Under the pieces are notes generated by a model that was not told the DNA's origin, did no database searches, and saw nothing but the letters and a program-made list of their open reading frames with translations. From an uncultured Porphyromonas sp. (GTDB taxonomy: Bacteria > Bacteroidota > Bacteroidia > Bacteroidales > Porphyromonadaceae), in assembly GCA_947253195.1 (NCBI GenBank), contig CAMXXM010000017.1:1-12328 (forward strand): a DNA stretch of 12,328 bases, written 5' to 3'. Position numbers and translations under genes: made by a program. Positions 1 through 6,755 of this stretch are shown here, in pieces (within the stretch, counting starts at the first letter, position 1; each line of letters starts with the position of its first letter).

Positions 1-45
1 ACCCATAAGGTTTCGTCGGCAGCGTCAGATGTGTATAAGAGACAG
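1..45 (+). other. Illumina Nextera (Tn5) read-1 adapter left on contig end
   Basis: Bases 13-26 read TCGTCGGCAGCGTC and bases 27-45 read AGATGTGTATAAGAGACAG, the 19-bp Tn5 mosaic end. Together they match the Nextera read-1 transposase adapter with no mismatch. Bases 1-12 directly precede the adapter, where the i5 index sits in a library molecule. The first two bases (AC) fit the end of the P5 flow-cell arm followed by a 10-base index, although the index identity is inferred. This stretch is library sequence, not genome, and any gene call that enters it is spurious. On the minus strand the mosaic end translates to the tell-tale tail LSLIHI. Confidence 0.97.
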
Positions 46-156
46 GGTGACCGCTGTGTCGACAGGACATTGCAACCCAAAGGATCTATTGCGCCGGGAG
101 AGGAGGGAGAATAGGGGGGAAATGGCTACTTTTGTGGGAAGAGATTGTGACCACTT
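46..156. other. Upstream region of tsaE, truncated by the adapter
   Basis: These 111 bases lie between the adapter and the tsaE start, and I see no gene in them. Bases 96-119 form a purine tract with G-runs at 96-98, 102-103, 105-107 and 114-119. A Bacteroidota -7 promoter box follows at 127-134. Any upstream gene has been lost at the contig end. Confidence 0.6.
127..134 (+). promoter_or_regulatory. Candidate Bacteroidota -7 promoter box upstream of tsaE
   Basis: TACTTTTG matches the Bacteroidota primary sigma factor -7 consensus TAnnTTTG. Initiation would fall near 140, giving a leader of only about 15 nt before the tsaE ATG at 157. I find no clear -33 TTTG element 19-21 bp upstream, where the sequence is G/A-rich. 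The call therefore rests on the -7 box and its position. It would drive the tsaE-to-aroE unit. Confidence 0.5.
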
Positions 157-576
157 ATGAAGTACGATATCACCTATACACTCGACCAACTCCCCGAGGT
201 GGCTAAGGAGCTGCTGGAGAACTTTGGCGACCACCGCGTCTGGGCTTTTGATGCGCCTATGGGAGCGGGCAAGACGACGCTCATCGACGAGATTTGCAAG
301 CTCCTTCGGATCCAGGAGGTGACCAGCAGCCCCACCTTCGCGATCGTCAATGAGTACCACACCGCCGACGACAGCGTCATCTACCACATCGACTGCTACC
401 GGCTCGATGACCTGGCGGGCGCCTACCGCATCGGTCTCGAGGAGTACATCGACAGTGGCGAGTACTGCTTTATCGAGTGGCCCGAGGTGGTCACGCCGCT
501 CCTCGACGAGGAGGCCCTCACGCTCCACATCGAGATCATCAACGACGGGGAGGCGCGCCGTCTCACCATCGACTGA
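157..576 (+). CDS. tsaE: tRNA threonylcarbamoyladenosine biosynthesis ATPase TsaE
   Basis: TsaE is the small cytoplasmic P-loop ATPase that works with TsaB and TsaD to transfer threonylcarbamoyl (made by TsaC) to A37 of ANN-decoding tRNAs, forming t6A. The 139-aa product has the family's usual length. Visible motifs are the Walker A loop APMGAGKTT (residues 33-41), the family signature SSPTFAIVNEY (57-67), YHIDCYRL (76-83) carrying the switch-region Asp79, and IEWPE (106-110), the Walker B-like strand. The start at 157 sits about 15 nt after the predicted transcription start and has no Shine-Dalgarno, as is normal for Bacteroidota. It is the first gene of a tight run; the next ORF starts 8 bp after its stop. 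TsaB and TsaD are not in the window. Confidence 0.96.
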   Translation: MKYDITYTLDQLPEVAKELLENFGDHRVWAFDAPMGAGKTTLIDEICKLLRIQEVTSSPTFAIVNEYHTADDSVIYHIDCYRLDDLAGAYRIGLEEYIDSGEYCFIEWPEVVTPLLDEEALTLHIEIINDGEARRLTID

Positions 577-584
577 GTGCCCCG

Positions 585-824
585 ATGACGGCCAGGCTGC
601 TGATAGAGCTCTCGGTGGTGGGGATGTTTGTCCTCCCCGGGCTGCTGGCTCTCTGGGTCGGCATCGCCGACAGAGAGTGGTTTTTCGCCAGTCCGCAGGC
701 GCAGATCTGGCTCCGTGCCCTAGGGCGAAAGGGCAGCCGCATCGCCACCATCATCATCGGACTGCTCCTCCTCGCCTGCAGCCTCCTCTTCTACATCGAT
801 CCCCTCCACGTTATGAAATCCTAA
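585..824 (+). CDS. Small two-helix membrane protein, Imm17-like
   Basis: This 79-aa product has two predicted membrane helices (about residues 5-27 and 53-71) joined by a short basic segment containing WFF (32-34) and GRKGSRI (47-53). From memory, this layout (hydrophobic helix, W-x-W/F-F, GR-x-G-x-RI, then a second helix) resembles the Imm17 family, named as a predicted immunity protein of polymorphic toxins. That match is unverified. The ATG at 585 is preferred over an upstream in-frame ATG at 477 because the earlier start would lie inside tsaE, and 585 gives an 8-bp gap and a protein that begins directly with the helix. The next gene starts 9 bp after the stop, so it is probably cotranscribed with tsaE and the TPR gene. 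No toxin gene is adjacent, so an immunity role is doubtful here. The ORF itself is likely real; its function is unknown. Confidence 0.7.
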   Translation: MTARLLIELSVVGMFVLPGLLALWVGIADREWFFASPQAQIWLRALGRKGSRIATIIIGLLLLACSLLFYIDPLHVMKS

Positions 825-833
825 GCCCTGCCT

Positions 834-2903
834 ATGAGACACCCCTACTCCCCGTCGGAAAACGAGATGACCGACTACAACGTGCCCCGGAGCAGACAGC
901 TCATCGAGGATACCCTGAGCGGTCACTACGCCAGGGTCTTTGAGATGCTTGACGACAGCCCCCGGCTCAGAGAGCTGACAGAGACCTATCGGCTCCTCTG
1001 CAGCTACTACGCCAAGGGAGCCGAGGATCCCTCCCGCGACGATATACTCCGCAAGATCGGGCGAGAGCTGCGCATGCTGATCCGCGAGGCTCGGGATGTA
1101 GAGAGTTGTCTGCCCCGGAGCTGCATGGATGCCAGACGGCGTCTCGGGGAGGGGTACGACCTTGCGGAGGACTTGAGGCACCCCCTGATGAGGCAGGAGC
1201 CGGGCTACTTCGATCGCCTGGATCGACTTTTTGACTACCTCTGGGCGACCAACCGGCTGACGGAGGCAGACTGTGAGGCGATACGCCGCTCTACCGACAA
1301 GGTGGAGCGGCACATGCTGCTCTCGGGGCTCTCCGTGGGGCTGTGCGAGGAGTATGACCCCGGCAAGCTGACCCTCCTCATCGAGGTGCTGGAGGATCGC
1401 GAGCCGGCGGATGTGGCCATCGCCCTGCCTGCCCTGCTGATGGGCGGGCGACGGCATCAGAGGGAGATCCTGCACTTCTACCCCGACCTGGCGGAGCGGG
1501 GTCTCGCCGCCCTGCGACGACTACGGGAGGAGCTCCACATGGCGGTGGAGGTGCTCCTCGACACCTACGCGACGGAGCGCAACGACCGAATCTTCACCGA
1601 GGAGGTGCTGCCCAAGCTTCAGGGTCTCGGGGAGCACCTGCGCGACATGCCGGGGGCGACGATGGAGGATCAGGTGCAAAACTTCTACCACAGCCTCGAC
1701 GAGCACCGGGACGATCAGATAGAGGGGCTCCTCGCTGACGCGATCGGACGGCTGGGGGATATGCAGAAGGGTCGCTTCGACATGGAGTACTCGTCGGTGA
1801 AAAACCTTAAGGGCTTCCCCTTCTTCGGCAGCGCAGCCCACTGGTTTTACCCCTACGTCCCCACCCATCCCGACTTGATCGCGGGCAATGTGAGGATGCT
1901 GACCAACTGGGGCAAAGTACTCTTCGGCGGGCGACGACTGATTTCCTCCGACCGCTACTCCTTCTCCCTCATCCCCGGCCTGGACCGGATGATCCCGCAG
2001 ATGGACCTGCCGGGAGGGGGCTCCCTCGGGGAAAGCGAGCCGATGACGCTGCGGGAGCAGATGAGGGACTTCCTCTTCGGAGCCTACCGCTTCTACACGC
2101 TCTACAGCGCTGCGGTCGACTTCATCAGTCCCTTTGAGGACTCTCCTTTCGTCCTTGACGGACCCTTTACCCGCGCGGCAGACCTCTATACTGAGGAGCA
2201 GCTCTGCAACCTCGCCCTGCGGGTGGCGCACGACGGTCACTACGGCTGGGCAGGGCGGCTCTACGAGCGGTCACAGCGAGACTATGGGAGCCACTCCGGG
2301 GAGGTGTGGCGCGGCATAGCGGTGGTCTATATGATGGACGACAGGGACGAGGAGGCACTCCACGCACTGGAGGAGGCGATCCACGAGGAGGGGATGCGCA
2401 GCAGCACGGCGGAGAGGGTTGCCTCACTCTTAGTGAAGCTGGGTCGGAAGAGCGATGCCATCGACTTCATCCGCAAGGCGGAGGATCAGGTGGAGGGACC
2501 GGGAAGGGTCAGGCTGGTGGCGGAGCGCGCCCGACTGCTGAGAGAGCGGGGAGAGCCGGAGGAGACACTCCGGGCGGCCTACAAGGCGGACTTCCTCGCT
2601 GACGGGGAGGATAGGGAGATCTCCGAGACCCTCTGTGCCCTCCTCCTCGAGACGGGTCAGGCGGAGGAGGCGGTCAAGCGCGCCCACTCCTCCTCGCTCC
2701 CGCTCTACGAGGGGGTCGCTCTCCTCGCGACAGGAGAGCGGACCGAGGGCATCGCCCTACTCCGTGAGGCACTCCACGCGGAGCCCGGCAACGCCTCTCG
2801 CATCGAGACGCTCCTGCCGCTCCTTGCCAAGTACGACATCCCCGACCGGGAGCGTGCACTGATTTACGACACCATCACTCTCCCAGCTTATGAGGCAAAG
2901 TAA
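834..2903 (+). CDS. TPR-repeat protein of Bacteroidetes type, function unknown
   Basis: This 689-aa soluble protein has no signal peptide or membrane helix that I can see. The N-terminal two thirds are helical and rich in Arg, Glu and Leu. A conserved-looking motif at residues 325-340 (L-K-G-F-P-F-F-G-S-A-A-H-W-F-Y-P) resembles the PFF...NWF-P block I recall from Bacteroidetes TPR proteins of about 700 aa. Residues of about 459-680 form tetratricopeptide-like helical pairs, with alternating small and large residues (for example GQAEEAVKRA and GERTEGIALLREAL followed by AEPGN). TPR solenoids mediate protein-protein contacts; the partner is unknown. A second in-frame ATG at 867 (residue 12, MTDYNV) is an equally plausible start. 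The 3' end overlaps the next gene by 14 bp, suggesting translational coupling with the lipoprotein. The specific role cannot be deduced. Confidence 0.85.
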   Translation: MRHPYSPSENEMTDYNVPRSRQLIEDTLSGHYARVFEMLDDSPRLRELTETYRLLCSYYAKGAEDPSRDDILRKIGRELRMLIREARDVESCLPRSCMDARRRLGEGYDLAEDLRHPLMRQEPGYFDRLDRLFDYLWATNRLTEADCEAIRRSTDKVERHMLLSGLSVGLCEEYDPGKLTLLIEVLEDREPADVAIALPALLMGGRRHQREILHFYPDLAERGLAALRRLREELHMAVEVLLDTYATERNDRIFTEEVLPKLQGLGEHLRDMPGATMEDQVQNFYHSLDEHRDDQIEGLLADAIGRLGDMQKGRFDMEYSSVKNLKGFPFFGSAAHWFYPYVPTHPDLIAGNVRMLTNWGKVLFGGRRLISSDRYSFSLIPGLDRMIPQMDLPGGGSLGESEPMTLREQMRDFLFGAYRFYTLYSAAVDFISPFEDSPFVLDGPFTRAADLYTEEQLCNLALRVAHDGHYGWAGRLYERSQRDYGSHSGEVWRGIAVVYMMDDRDEEALHALEEAIHEEGMRSSTAERVASLLVKLGRKSDAIDFIRKAEDQVEGPGRVRLVAERARLLRERGEPEETLRAAYKADFLADGEDREISETLCALLLETGQAEEAVKRAHSSSLPLYEGVALLATGERTEGIALLREALHAEPGNASRIETLLPLLAKYDIPDRERALIYDTITLPAYEAK

Positions 2904-3855
2904 GCCCACTCTCCTTCTCCTCGCCACCCTGCTGCTGATACTCATCGGCTGCAGCCGCAAGGATCAGGCAGGCAGCCCACTCTCCGTCGACCTACGTCCC
3001 GGCACGCAGCCGGCGCTGCTCTACACCTACGGCACGACCGCCATCAGGATCGACACGATCGATGAGAGGTATAAGGCGCGCTTCGACCGCGACACCCTTG
3101 ACTTCCTCGTGCTCACTGACACCACCGGACTGATAGAGGCGGTCCTGATCCCCGACACCACCAAGCTGAGGTACCTCCCCGGCAAGATCGAGGGAGCGCG
3201 CTACGCCGATGAACTGATGGAGTGGCAGCGACTGATCGCCGCGGCGGGTGACAGCATCACGCCCGACCTGAGGGACTTCTACGAGCGGATGACCGGCCGT
3301 CGGCTCAGTCTCTTTTATGCCCTCGACGGGCTGCGACGCTTCCCCGATCAGGAGCAGTCGCTCCTCGAGAGACTGCTCTCCGCGGCGCAGTACAGCCACA
3401 CCGATCTCCTGACTGCCCTCGGGCTGAGTCGCGAGACCTCCTTCAGCCGCTTCCCCGACCGCTTTGGCAGGGAGGAGAGAGAGACAAAGGCCTTCATCAA
3501 GCCGGATCACTTCATGGCGGTGCTGGCCCTACGCGAGAGCGATATGGACAGCACGCTGCTCCGCCCCTTCTACCACACCGCTGACAGCCTCGGTGTCAAG
3601 AGCCTCCTCCTGCTGATCGGGCAGAAGGAGGCTGCGCCCTTACTCCCCTCGTCCGGTCGCCGGACCCGCTTCGTCAGCGACAGCATCGGCGAGGCATCGA
3701 CGATCGCCACCTCCCTCGGGGCGGAGAGGCTCCCCGCCTACTTCGTCGTCGACACGCTGATGAGCGTCATCGATCGCCCCTCAGACCTCCCCGAGCTGAC
3801 CCGGTACATCCTCGCCCACGACACCATCCCACTGAAGAAGATAAAGAGAAAATGA
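2890..3855 (+). CDS. Lipoprotein with possible redox-dead thioredoxin-like C-terminus
   Basis: The 321-aa product starts with a type II signal peptide: basic R2/K5, hydrophobic residues 8-19 and lipobox L18-I19-G20-C21. It should be lipid-anchored after Cys21. The residues after it (SRKD) are not a strong acidic surface-export signal, so a periplasm-facing anchor is the simpler guess. I recognise no named family. The C-terminal third alternates strands and helices: FMAVLALRES (208-217), a helix ending in LLLLIG, then LPAYFVVD (281-288) and a final helix. The LPAYFVVD strand with Pro282 resembles the cis-Pro strand of thioredoxin-like proteins. However, there is no CxxC, and Cys21 is the only cysteine I see, so thiol redox activity is excluded. 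The start overlaps the TPR gene by 14 bp, and the stop overlaps the next start by 4 bp (ATGA). Confidence 0.82.
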   Translation: MRQSKPTLLLLATLLLILIGCSRKDQAGSPLSVDLRPGTQPALLYTYGTTAIRIDTIDERYKARFDRDTLDFLVLTDTTGLIEAVLIPDTTKLRYLPGKIEGARYADELMEWQRLIAAAGDSITPDLRDFYERMTGRRLSLFYALDGLRRFPDQEQSLLERLLSAAQYSHTDLLTALGLSRETSFSRFPDRFGREERETKAFIKPDHFMAVLALRESDMDSTLLRPFYHTADSLGVKSLLLLIGQKEAAPLLPSSGRRTRFVSDSIGEASTIATSLGAERLPAYFVVDTLMSVIDRPSDLPELTRYILAHDTIPLKKIKRK

Positions 3856-5465
3856 TCGAACTATCGGACGACCTCAGCTACCCCGGCGAGGGAGCTGAGG
3901 AGAGAGATCCCTCCCACGCCCTTGCCAAGATCTACGGTCAGGCGGTCAATGGGCTCTCTGCCACCACGATCACCATCGAGGCGCAGTGCCAGGACGGGGT
4001 ACGATACACGCTCGTCGGACTGCCCGATACGGCGGTCAAGGAGAGCAGGGAGCGGGTAGAGGCGGCGCTGCTGGAGTCCGGTATCAGCTGGAAGCGGCGA
4101 CGCTACATCATCAATATGTCCCCCGCCGACATACGCAAGGAGGGCGCCGCCTACGACCTACCCCTCGCCGTCGTCCTCGCCGGGCTGATGTGCCCCCTCG
4201 ACCTATCCCCTCTGGAGCGCGTGGTGGTGATGGGCGAGCTCTCCCTCGACGGTCGGATACAGCCGATCCACGGCATCCTCCCGATGGCGATCAATGCGGT
4301 GCGGGATGGCTTCCGTGCCATCATCGTCCCGCGTGCCAATGCGCGGGAGGCGGCAGTGGTCGACGGGCTGACCGTCTATGCCGCCGACACGCTCACGCAG
4401 GTGCTCGCCTTCGTCTCCGGCACCGGGACGCTCGAGGTGGTGAGCGACCACACCACGGAGGCGGACTTCGTCACCTCCATAGACAGTATGCTCGACTTTG
4501 CGGACGTGAAGGGGCAGGAGGAGGTGCGGCGCGCCATGGAGGTGGCTGCGGCAGGCAACCACAATATCCTCATGGTGGGCGCGCCCGGCAGCGGCAAGTC
4601 GATGATGGCAAAGCGGCTCCCGGCGATCCTCCCGCCACTCACCAAGGAGGAGGCGATCGAGACGACGATGATCCACTCCGTGGCCGGTGTGCTGCCTCCA
4701 GACAGCGGACTGATGACACGGCGCCCCTTCCGCTCCCCCCACCACACCACCTCCGGCGTCGCCTTGGTCGGTGGCGGCACCTACCCCAAGCCGGGCGAGA
4801 TCTCGCTGGCGCACAATGGGGTACTCTTCCTGGACGAGCTGCCGGAGTTTTCCCGCCACGTGCTGGAGGTGCTGCGTCAGCCGCTCGAGGACAGGATCGT
4901 TACCGTCTCTCGAGCCCGCGGCACGATCACCTTCCCCGCCTCCTTCATGCTCGTGGCATCGATGAATCCCTGCCCCTGCGGCAACTACAATAATCCTGCA
5001 AAGGACTGCACCTGCCTCCCCGGACAGATCTCCGCCTACCTCGGGCGCCTCTCCGGACCCCTCCTCGACCGCATCGACATACAGGTGGAGATCGTGCCGG
5101 TCCCCTTTGAGGCACTCTCGTCGAGAGAGCCGGGCGAGTCGAGCGCCGTGATCCGTGAGCGGGTGTTGCGGGCGCGCGCCATACAGGCGGCACGCTACAG
5201 GGAGATCCCCGGCATCTACACCAATGCCCAGATGACTCCCGCCCTGATGAAGGAGTACATCCACATCGACTCCGCCGGGCGCGAGCTCCTCCGCCGCGCC
5301 ATGGACCACTACGGGCTCTCGGCGCGTGCCTACGACCGGATCCTCAAGGTGTCGCGCACCATTGCCGACCTGGAGGGATCGCCCGAGGTGCTGACCCACC
5401 ACATCGGCGAGGCGGTCAACTACCGCAAGCTCGACCGTAGTGGCTGGGGCGAGGTAAAGTCATAA
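3852..5465 (+). CDS. comM: YifB/ComM family Mg-chelatase-like AAA+ ATPase
   Basis: Family members are hexameric AAA+ ATPases; ComM is a branch-migration helicase that extends integration of incoming single-stranded DNA during natural transformation. The N-terminal ChlI-like domain carries VGLPDTAVKESRERV (55-69). The AAA+ core has Walker A GAPGSGKS (243-250), Walker B VLFLDE (324-329) and the Mg-chelatase-type SPHHTTS segment between them. A cysteine cluster follows (C374, C376, C386, C388 in MNPCPCGNYNNP...CTC), then GPLLDRIDIQVEI and a C-terminal Mg_chelatase_C helical domain. At 537 aa it is slightly longer than the usual 500-515 because about 23 acidic residues precede the normal family start (LAKIYG, 24-29). 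No alternative start codon lies between, and the ATGA overlap with the lipoprotein gene supports 3852. Whether this host is naturally competent is not shown here. Confidence 0.94.
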   Translation: MIELSDDLSYPGEGAEERDPSHALAKIYGQAVNGLSATTITIEAQCQDGVRYTLVGLPDTAVKESRERVEAALLESGISWKRRRYIINMSPADIRKEGAAYDLPLAVVLAGLMCPLDLSPLERVVVMGELSLDGRIQPIHGILPMAINAVRDGFRAIIVPRANAREAAVVDGLTVYAADTLTQVLAFVSGTGTLEVVSDHTTEADFVTSIDSMLDFADVKGQEEVRRAMEVAAAGNHNILMVGAPGSGKSMMAKRLPAILPPLTKEEAIETTMIHSVAGVLPPDSGLMTRRPFRSPHHTTSGVALVGGGTYPKPGEISLAHNGVLFLDELPEFSRHVLEVLRQPLEDRIVTVSRARGTITFPASFMLVASMNPCPCGNYNNPAKDCTCLPGQISAYLGRLSGPLLDRIDIQVEIVPVPFEALSSREPGESSAVIRERVLRARAIQAARYREIPGIYTNAQMTPALMKEYIHIDSAGRELLRRAMDHYGLSARAYDRILKVSRTIADLEGSPEVLTHHIGEAVNYRKLDRSGWGEVKS

Positions 5466-5480
5466 TCGCTCCTCGGTGTG

Positions 5481-6218
5481 ATGAAGAGAGAATACCGTCT
5501 CGGCCTCCTCGGGCGTGACATAGGCTACAGCCGGTCGCCGGAGCTCTTCGCAGAGATCTTCCGGAGAGAGGGGCTCGACGGCTCCACCTACCGGCTCATC
5601 GACCGCCCGGAGGTGGGCTCTTTTTTCACTGAAGTTCGCCGTACCGCCCGGTGGGACGGCTTCAACGTCACCACACCCTACAAGACCGCCGTCATCCCCT
5701 ACCTCGACCGGCTCGATCCGCCGGCAACGGCTGTGGGAGCGGTCAATTGTGTCACCTGCCGGGAGGGGATCCTCACCGGCTACAATACCGATGTGGAGGG
5801 CTTTGCCGCCTCGCTTAGGGAAGAGGTCGGGGAAGGGATCCTACCCGGCTGCGCGCTGATCCTCGGCAGCGGAGGCGCCTCAAGGGCTGTCCGGGTGGCA
5901 CTTGAGCAGCTGGGCATCCCCTCCGAGACGGTATCGAGGAGCCACGGGCTCACCTACGAGGATCTGACTCCGGAGCAGCTCGCCCGCACGCCTCTGATCA
6001 TCCATGCCACGCCACTCGGCAGCGCCAAGTACCCCGGTGCCAAGCCCCAGCTGCCCTACGACGCACTCCACCCCGGGCAGCTGCTCATCGACCTCACCTA
6101 CGAGCCTGAGGTGACCCCCTTCCTCGAGGAGGGGCTGGCGCACGGCTGCCGCACCGCCAATGGTCTCACCATGCTCCGCGCTCAGGCGGAGGCAGCTTGG
6201 CACCATTTCAAGTCCTGA
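5481..6218 (+). CDS. aroE: Shikimate dehydrogenase AroE
   Basis: AroE reduces 3-dehydroshikimate to shikimate with NADPH, step four of chorismate and aromatic amino acid synthesis in the cytoplasm. The 245-aa product is on the short side of the family (about 250-290) but has every core motif. These are the shikimate-binding serines S17 and S19 in GYSRSP, catalytic Lys68 in NVTTPYK, GAVN (86-89), catalytic Asp104 in GYNTD, the glycine-rich NADP loop GSGGAS (129-134), SRS (152-154) where the adenosine phosphate is read, and the C-terminal NGLTML segment. ATG 5481 is preferred over the GTG immediately before it (5478), as the gene follows comM by 15 bp. It appears to be the last gene of block 1, as a 150-bp gap follows. 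Confidence 0.95.
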   Translation: MKREYRLGLLGRDIGYSRSPELFAEIFRREGLDGSTYRLIDRPEVGSFFTEVRRTARWDGFNVTTPYKTAVIPYLDRLDPPATAVGAVNCVTCREGILTGYNTDVEGFAASLREEVGEGILPGCALILGSGGASRAVRVALEQLGIPSETVSRSHGLTYEDLTPEQLARTPLIIHATPLGSAKYPGAKPQLPYDALHPGQLLIDLTYEPEVTPFLEEGLAHGCRTANGLTMLRAQAEAAWHHFKS

Positions 6219-6262
6219 TTTTTTCCTCCCGCCTCTTATCACGGGGGCGTGTCCACAGGCAT

Positions 6263-6280
6263 CCGGCAGAGGGCCGGTTT
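6263..6280 (+). terminator. Weak candidate terminator hairpin after aroE
   Basis: CCGGC (6263-6267) pairs with GCCGG (6273-6277) around a 5-nt loop, followed by only three T residues. The stem is short and the T tract is poor, so intrinsic termination is possible but not well supported. Its location between the last gene of block 1 and the ftsL promoter is the main argument for it. Confidence 0.25.
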
Positions 6281-6343
6281 CTGCACACCTTATTCATTCA
6301 CCCCCTGCATTTCGCGGGGCACCTCATTGTAAGGCGAAATAGT

Positions 6344-6351
6344 TACCTTTG
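6344..6351 (+). promoter_or_regulatory. Candidate -7 promoter box for the dcw cluster (ftsL)
   Basis: TACCTTTG fits the Bacteroidota TAnnTTTG -7 consensus and lies 17 bp before the ftsL ATG. Transcription would start near 6358 with a leader of about 10 nt. No convincing -33 TTTG is seen at the usual 19-21 bp distance; a TTG at 6327-6329 is too close. It has the same form and similar start-proximal placement as the box at 127-134. Confidence 0.6.
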
Positions 6352-6368
6352 CTACAAATAGAATCAAG

Positions 6369-6731
6369 ATGGAGAGGAATAGGGCAAAAGAGCCAAAGCT
6401 AAGGCTCAATCGTCAGACCTTCTTAGACCGCTTAGGCGACTTCTGGGAAGGGAAGTACTTGGTACGCTCGATGAACACTCACTCCCTCCGCTGGGTGGTC
6501 GCGCTGGCGCTCTTCTGCCTCGTCAGTATCTTCAATTCGTACCACAGTCTGCGGCAGAAGAACAAGGTGGATCAGCTCGACAGGGAGATCACCGAGCTGA
6601 GGATGGAGTATGTGTCCGCCTCATCGTCGCTGATGGGCGCCCAACGCCTGTCAGCCATCGAGAACCGTGTCCGCAAGGAGGGTCTCGACATCTCCATCCC
6701 CAAGAATCCTCCCATCATCATCGACCGGTAA
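6369..6731 (+). CDS. ftsL: FtsL-like cell division protein
   Basis: This is a 120-aa bitopic membrane protein with a basic cytoplasmic N-terminus of about 40 residues, one membrane helix (about 42-57, WVVALALFCLVSIFNS) and a periplasmic segment predicted to be a coiled coil (about 60-95, rich in heptad-spaced Leu/Ile/Val with charged flanks). It ends in IENRVRKEGLDISIP, the typical tail of FtsL-like proteins. FtsL acts in the divisome with FtsB and FtsQ to activate FtsW-FtsI. Sequence conservation is low in this family, so the call rests on topology, length and its place directly before the transpeptidase gene. It is the first dcw gene here, downstream of its own -7 box. The start has no Shine-Dalgarno. 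Confidence 0.88.
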   Translation: MERNRAKEPKLRLNRQTFLDRLGDFWEGKYLVRSMNTHSLRWVVALALFCLVSIFNSYHSLRQKNKVDQLDREITELRMEYVSASSSLMGAQRLSAIENRVRKEGLDISIPKNPPIIIDR

Positions 6732-6755
6732 AACAGGCGGAAGCTGTGGATACAG

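Larger units (their letters stand above)
6219..6368. other. Intergenic region between aroE and the dcw cluster
   Basis: This is the longest non-coding gap in the genomic part of the window. It starts with six T residues right after the aroE stop, preceded only by a weak CTTG/CAAG pairing inside aroE. It also contains a small GC hairpin at 6263-6277 and a -7 promoter box at 6344-6351. No small ORF with credible features is visible. I see no mraZ-type repeat operator. Confidence 0.6.

Noticed and set aside
25..528. Minus-strand ORF of 167 aa opposite tsaE
   Set aside because: It overlaps tsaE completely and ends with LSLIHI encoded by the Nextera adapter. It is an artefact of high GC and adapter sequence.
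585..824. Toxin-antitoxin or polymorphic toxin locus based on the Imm17-like protein
   Set aside because: No toxin, secretion-associated domain or Rhs/LXG-type gene is adjacent; the neighbours are housekeeping or structural genes.
350..943. Plus-strand ORF of 197 aa in another frame across tsaE and the small membrane gene
   Set aside because: Low-complexity Ser/Thr/Arg composition; it overlaps three better-supported genes.
4203..5402. Long minus-strand ORF (399 aa) opposite comM
   Set aside because: His/Gly/Arg-rich shadow translation of a strongly conserved AAA+ gene on the other strand; no motifs of its own.
6196..6224. CTTG/CAAG pairing followed by six T residues at the aroE stop, as an intrinsic terminator
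   Set aside because: The stem is only 4 bp with a 9-nt loop and lies inside the coding end, and six bases separate it from the T run. Too weak to call.
6160..6342. 60-aa ORF crossing the aroE end into the intergenic region
   Set aside because: It overlaps the aroE C-terminus, has no family-like features, and runs up to the promoter box. Not supported.
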